Of a stretch of DNA of 64,000 nt, positions 61,750-64,000 are shown one piece after another (the stretch's first letter is position 1; each line of letters begins with the position of its first letter). Where the stretch lies: assembly GCF_049348705.1 (NCBI RefSeq), contig NZ_CP186485.1, positions 434,001-498,000 on the forward strand. Reading direction: 5' to 3'. Both the position numbers and the translations under genes were made by a program. The stretch is from Paracoxiella cheracis. Its GTDB lineage: Bacteria; Pseudomonadota; Gammaproteobacteria; Coxiellales; Coxiellaceae. Under the pieces are notes generated by a model. The model was given only the letters and a program-made list of their open reading frames with translations. It did not search any database and was not told where the DNA came from.

Positions 61750-63213
61750 CTAATTTAATTCCGGTATTTGTTGGTGCCAATCAGTTGCGCACTGATAACG
61801 ATGTGCGACGTTTAATATTCGCGCTTCATCGAAATAATTTCCAATTAATTGCACTCCAACGGGTAAGCCTTTCACAAAACCAGCAGGAATCGATGCCCCG
61901 GGTAATCCTGCTAAATTTGCAGCAATCGTGTAAATATCGGATAAATACATGGCGATGGGGTCGTTGACTTTTTCACCCATCTTAAAAGCTGGTGTGGGTG
62001 TCGATGGCGTTAAAATAATATCAACTTGTTTGAAGGCTTCTAGAAAATCATTGCGCATGAGGCGACGAATTTTTTGTGCTTTTAAATAATAAGCATCGTA
62101 ATAACCTGCGGATAACACATAAGTACCGATCATGATGCGTCGTTTCACCTCGGTGCCAAAACCTTCGCTGCGTGTGCGTTTGTAAAGATCTTCTAAATCG
62201 ACGGGATCTTTGCAACGGTAACCGTATCGGACACCATCATAACGAGCAAGGTTGGATGAACATTCTGCCGGTGCTAAAACGTAGTATGCTGATGCAGCAA
62301 GATTGGTGTGAGGTAAGCTGATTTCAACAAATTGTGCACCTAAATGTTCTAATTGTTTTTTGACAGCATCAATGGCATCTGCAATGCTCGAATCTAAACC
62401 TTCACCATAATATTCCTTGGGCAAACCGATTTTTAAACCTTTAATATCGTTGTTAAGCGTTGCGGTGTAATCAGGTGTTTCTTTGTTGATGCTTGTTGAA
62501 TCGCGTTCGTCATGCGGCGCCATCACATTTAATAACATCGCAGCATCTTCTGCCGATTGTGCTAAAGGCCCGCCTTGATCGAGGCTCGATGCAAATGCAA
62601 TCATGCCGTAGCGAGAAACGCGACCATAGGTGGGTTTTAAGCCAGTAATACCGCATAACGCAGCCGGTTGGCGAATAGAGCCGCCGGTGTCTGTCCCGGT
62701 TGCGGCTGGTGTTAGTCGTGCAGCAACGGCAGCAGCCGATCCCCCTGAGGAGCCGCCTGGAATACGCTCAATGTCCCACGGATTTTTCACGGGGCCGTAA
62801 AAACTATTTTCATTCGATGAACCCATTGCGAATTCATCCATGTTTGTTTTTCCGAGTAAAACTGTACCAGCCGCATTAAAACGCTCAACGACAGTTGCAT
62901 TGTATGGTGCGATGAAATTATCGAGAATTTTTGAAGCGCAGGTTGTTTTAATGCCTTTCGTGCAGAAAATATCTTTCTGAGCGATGGGAATTCCCGTTAA
63001 TGGTGTTGCCTCACCTTTTGAAATGCACTCATCGGCAGCTTTTGCTGCCTCTAGTGCTGCTTCTTCTGTCACGGTAATAAAACAATTTAATTCCGGGCCC
63101 AGTTTTTTAATACGATCGAGAAAATGCTGCGTCAGTTCGATGCTGGATATTTTTTTACTTTTTAATTCTTTACTCAGTTCGGCAATTGATTTCGTATGCA
63201 TACGGTCATCCAT
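61750..63213 (-). CDS. gatA: Asp-tRNA(Asn)/Glu-tRNA(Gln) amidotransferase subunit A
   Basis: This 487-residue amidase-signature enzyme has the Ser-cisSer-Lys triad: Lys in PIAQKDIFCTKG (about 79) and the Gly/Ser-rich GGSSGGSAAAVAA (about 153), followed by GTDTGGSIRQPAA. It releases ammonia from glutamine for the GatB reaction. The start is either 63213 (directly after the gatC stop) or 63201; neither has a strong ribosome-binding site, as expected for a coupled gene. Confidence 0.95.
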   Translation of the reverse strand: MDDRMHTKSIAELSKELKSKKISSIELTQHFLDRIKKLGPELNCFITVTEEAALEAAKAADECISKGEATPLTGIPIAQKDIFCTKGIKTTCASKILDNFIAPYNATVVERFNAAGTVLLGKTNMDEFAMGSSNENSFYGPVKNPWDIERIPGGSSGGSAAAVAARLTPAATGTDTGGSIRQPAALCGITGLKPTYGRVSRYGMIAFASSLDQGGPLAQSAEDAAMLLNVMAPHDERDSTSINKETPDYTATLNNDIKGLKIGLPKEYYGEGLDSSIADAIDAVKKQLEHLGAQFVEISLPHTNLAASAYYVLAPAECSSNLARYDGVRYGYRCKDPVDLEDLYKRTRSEGFGTEVKRRIMIGTYVLSAGYYDAYYLKAQKIRRLMRNDFLEAFKQVDIILTPSTPTPAFKMGEKVNDPIAMYLSDIYTIAANLAGLPGASIPAGFVKGLPVGVQLIGNYFDEARILNVAHRYQCATDWHQQIPELN

Positions 63214-63513
63214 TTATTCGTTATTTTCAATAACGGCAGGTACGATATATAATCCTGCTTGTGTTTGTGGGGCAATTTTCTGAAATAATTGTCGTTGATC
63301 GGTTTCTGTTACCACATCTGCGCGCAATGGTTGTTTTTCATCGTAAGGGTGAGCGAGGGGATCGACTTTATCGGTGCTGACCGCATTCATTTCGGCAACC
63401 ATGTCGAGAATTTTGTTGAGCTCATTCAGCAATAGCTCATTCTCTTCTTTTGGAATGGTGAGTCTCGCCAGATGGGCAATATGATTGATATCGTCTGTTT
63501 TCAGGGTAGTCAT
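63214..63513 (-). CDS. gatC: Asp-tRNA(Asn)/Glu-tRNA(Gln) amidotransferase subunit C
   Basis: This 99-residue protein has the GatC pattern: IAHLARLTIPKEENELLLNE near the start, VDPLAHPYD in the middle and an Ala/Val-rich end with GLYIVPAVIE. It stabilises the GatA-GatB complex. I chose ATG at 63513 (AGAGGAT upstream) over 63570. It is the first gene of gatCAB and divergent from mreB. Confidence 0.93.
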   Translation of the reverse strand: MTTLKTDDINHIAHLARLTIPKEENELLLNELNKILDMVAEMNAVSTDKVDPLAHPYDEKQPLRADVVTETDQRQLFQKIAPQTQAGLYIVPAVIENNE

Positions 63514-63634
63514 CGATGATCCTCTTTCGAACGGGTCGTCATTATACACATCCTTTGGCACAGCTTCCATCCTTTATAGATTTCGGTTAAAGTACTTATC
63601 AAATTTAACTCTTTACACAGGATGATGGGGACAA

Positions 63635-64000
63635 ATGTTTAAAAAATTACGTGGCCTTTTTTCTAATGATATTTCAATCGATTTAGGTACTGCCAACACC
63701 TTGATCTATATGGTCGAGCAGGGTGGTATCGTCCTAAATGAGCCTTCTGTGGTAGCAGTTCGCAAGGATGTACGCGGCGGTCAAAATAGTGTGGCAGCGG
63801 TTGGCGCAGACGCCAAGCGCATGCTAGGGCGAACACCAGGCAACATTGTGGCAACTCGCCCATTAAAAGACGGCGTTATTGCTGATTTTCATGTCACAGA
63901 AAGAATGCTCCAACATTTCATTCACAAAGTTCATAAAACGAAATTTTTACGACCAAGCCCACGCGTTTTAGTGTGTGTGCCTTGTGGGTCGACCCAAGTG
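63635..64000 (+). CDS. mreB: MreB, actin-like cell-shape protein (5' part)
   Basis: The first 122 codons are visible and the frame is open to the window edge. They include the actin-family phosphate-1 motif ISIDLGTANTLIY, NEPSVVAVRKD, and RPLKDGVIADFHVTERML followed by SPRVLVCVPCGSTQV. MreB filaments guide cell-wall synthesis and rod shape. The gatCAB/mreB divergent neighbourhood is common in this lineage. Confidence 0.96.
   Translation, partial: MFKKLRGLFSNDISIDLGTANTLIYMVEQGGIVLNEPSVVAVRKDVRGGQNSVAAVGADAKRMLGRTPGNIVATRPLKDGVIADFHVTERMLQHFIHKVHKTKFLRPSPRVLVCVPCGSTQV

Overview
The window comes from an AT-rich gammaproteobacterium of the order Legionellales, most likely a Coxiellaceae-type organism. 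It carries a near-complete Dot/Icm type IVB secretion locus in one block, which is the Coxiella-like layout (in Legionella pneumophila the genes are split into two regions). The other evidence is housekeeping genes of gammaproteobacterial type (bamE, ratA/rnfH, smpB-ssrA, murB, gatCAB-mreB, oxyR). The species cannot be named from the sequence alone.

Bases 1-25156 are the secretion locus. icmV (cut by the window edge) and dotA read forward. A broken Bcr/CflA-type transporter gene and a BCCT-like membrane protein gene follow, the latter translationally coupled to dotDCB on the minus strand. Then icmT, icmS, an unannotated 50-residue ORF in the icmR position, icmQ, P, O, N, two icmL-type genes, K, E, G, C, D, J and B all read forward. 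Four perfect or near-perfect PmrA-type boxes (YTTAAK-N5-YTTAAK) were found by eye: before dotD, before the icmR-position gene, before icmD, and, far outside the locus, before the gene at 53333. At the first three a -10 element lies exactly 10 nt beyond the box.

Bases 25178-31757 are ordinary chromosome: a COG3650-like secreted protein, an outer-membrane barrel protein, malic enzyme, a 50-residue protein, a rimB-rimK-aspartoacylase operon and a Rap1a/Tai-like protein. Bases 32011-50800 are a transposon-rich, decaying zone. It has IS256, three kinds of IS3-family element, IS4/IS701-like, IS982 and IS6-like insertions, gene fragments between them, and an inverted duplication of an IS4-IS3 block that flanks bamE, rnfH, ratA, smpB and ssrA. 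A repressor module and an interrupted heme-oxygenase-like diiron oxidase plus cupin gene lie further right.

Bases 50857-64000 hold a truncated pilin gene, murB, tandem repeats, tRNA-Lys, and a two-gene unit (S-adenosylhomocysteine-hydrolase-like Rossmann protein plus a soluble hybrid histidine kinase) behind a PmrA-type box. A third IS4 copy then cuts ahpC next to oxyR, followed by gatCAB and the start of mreB. Two copies of a ~210 bp palindromic MITE-like repeat lie at 28.5 kb and 51.2 kb.

The most interesting leads are the icmR-position gene, the PmrA-boxed SAHH-like/kinase pair, the broken diiron oxidase-cupin gene, the ahpC lesion and the unusual tmRNA tag.
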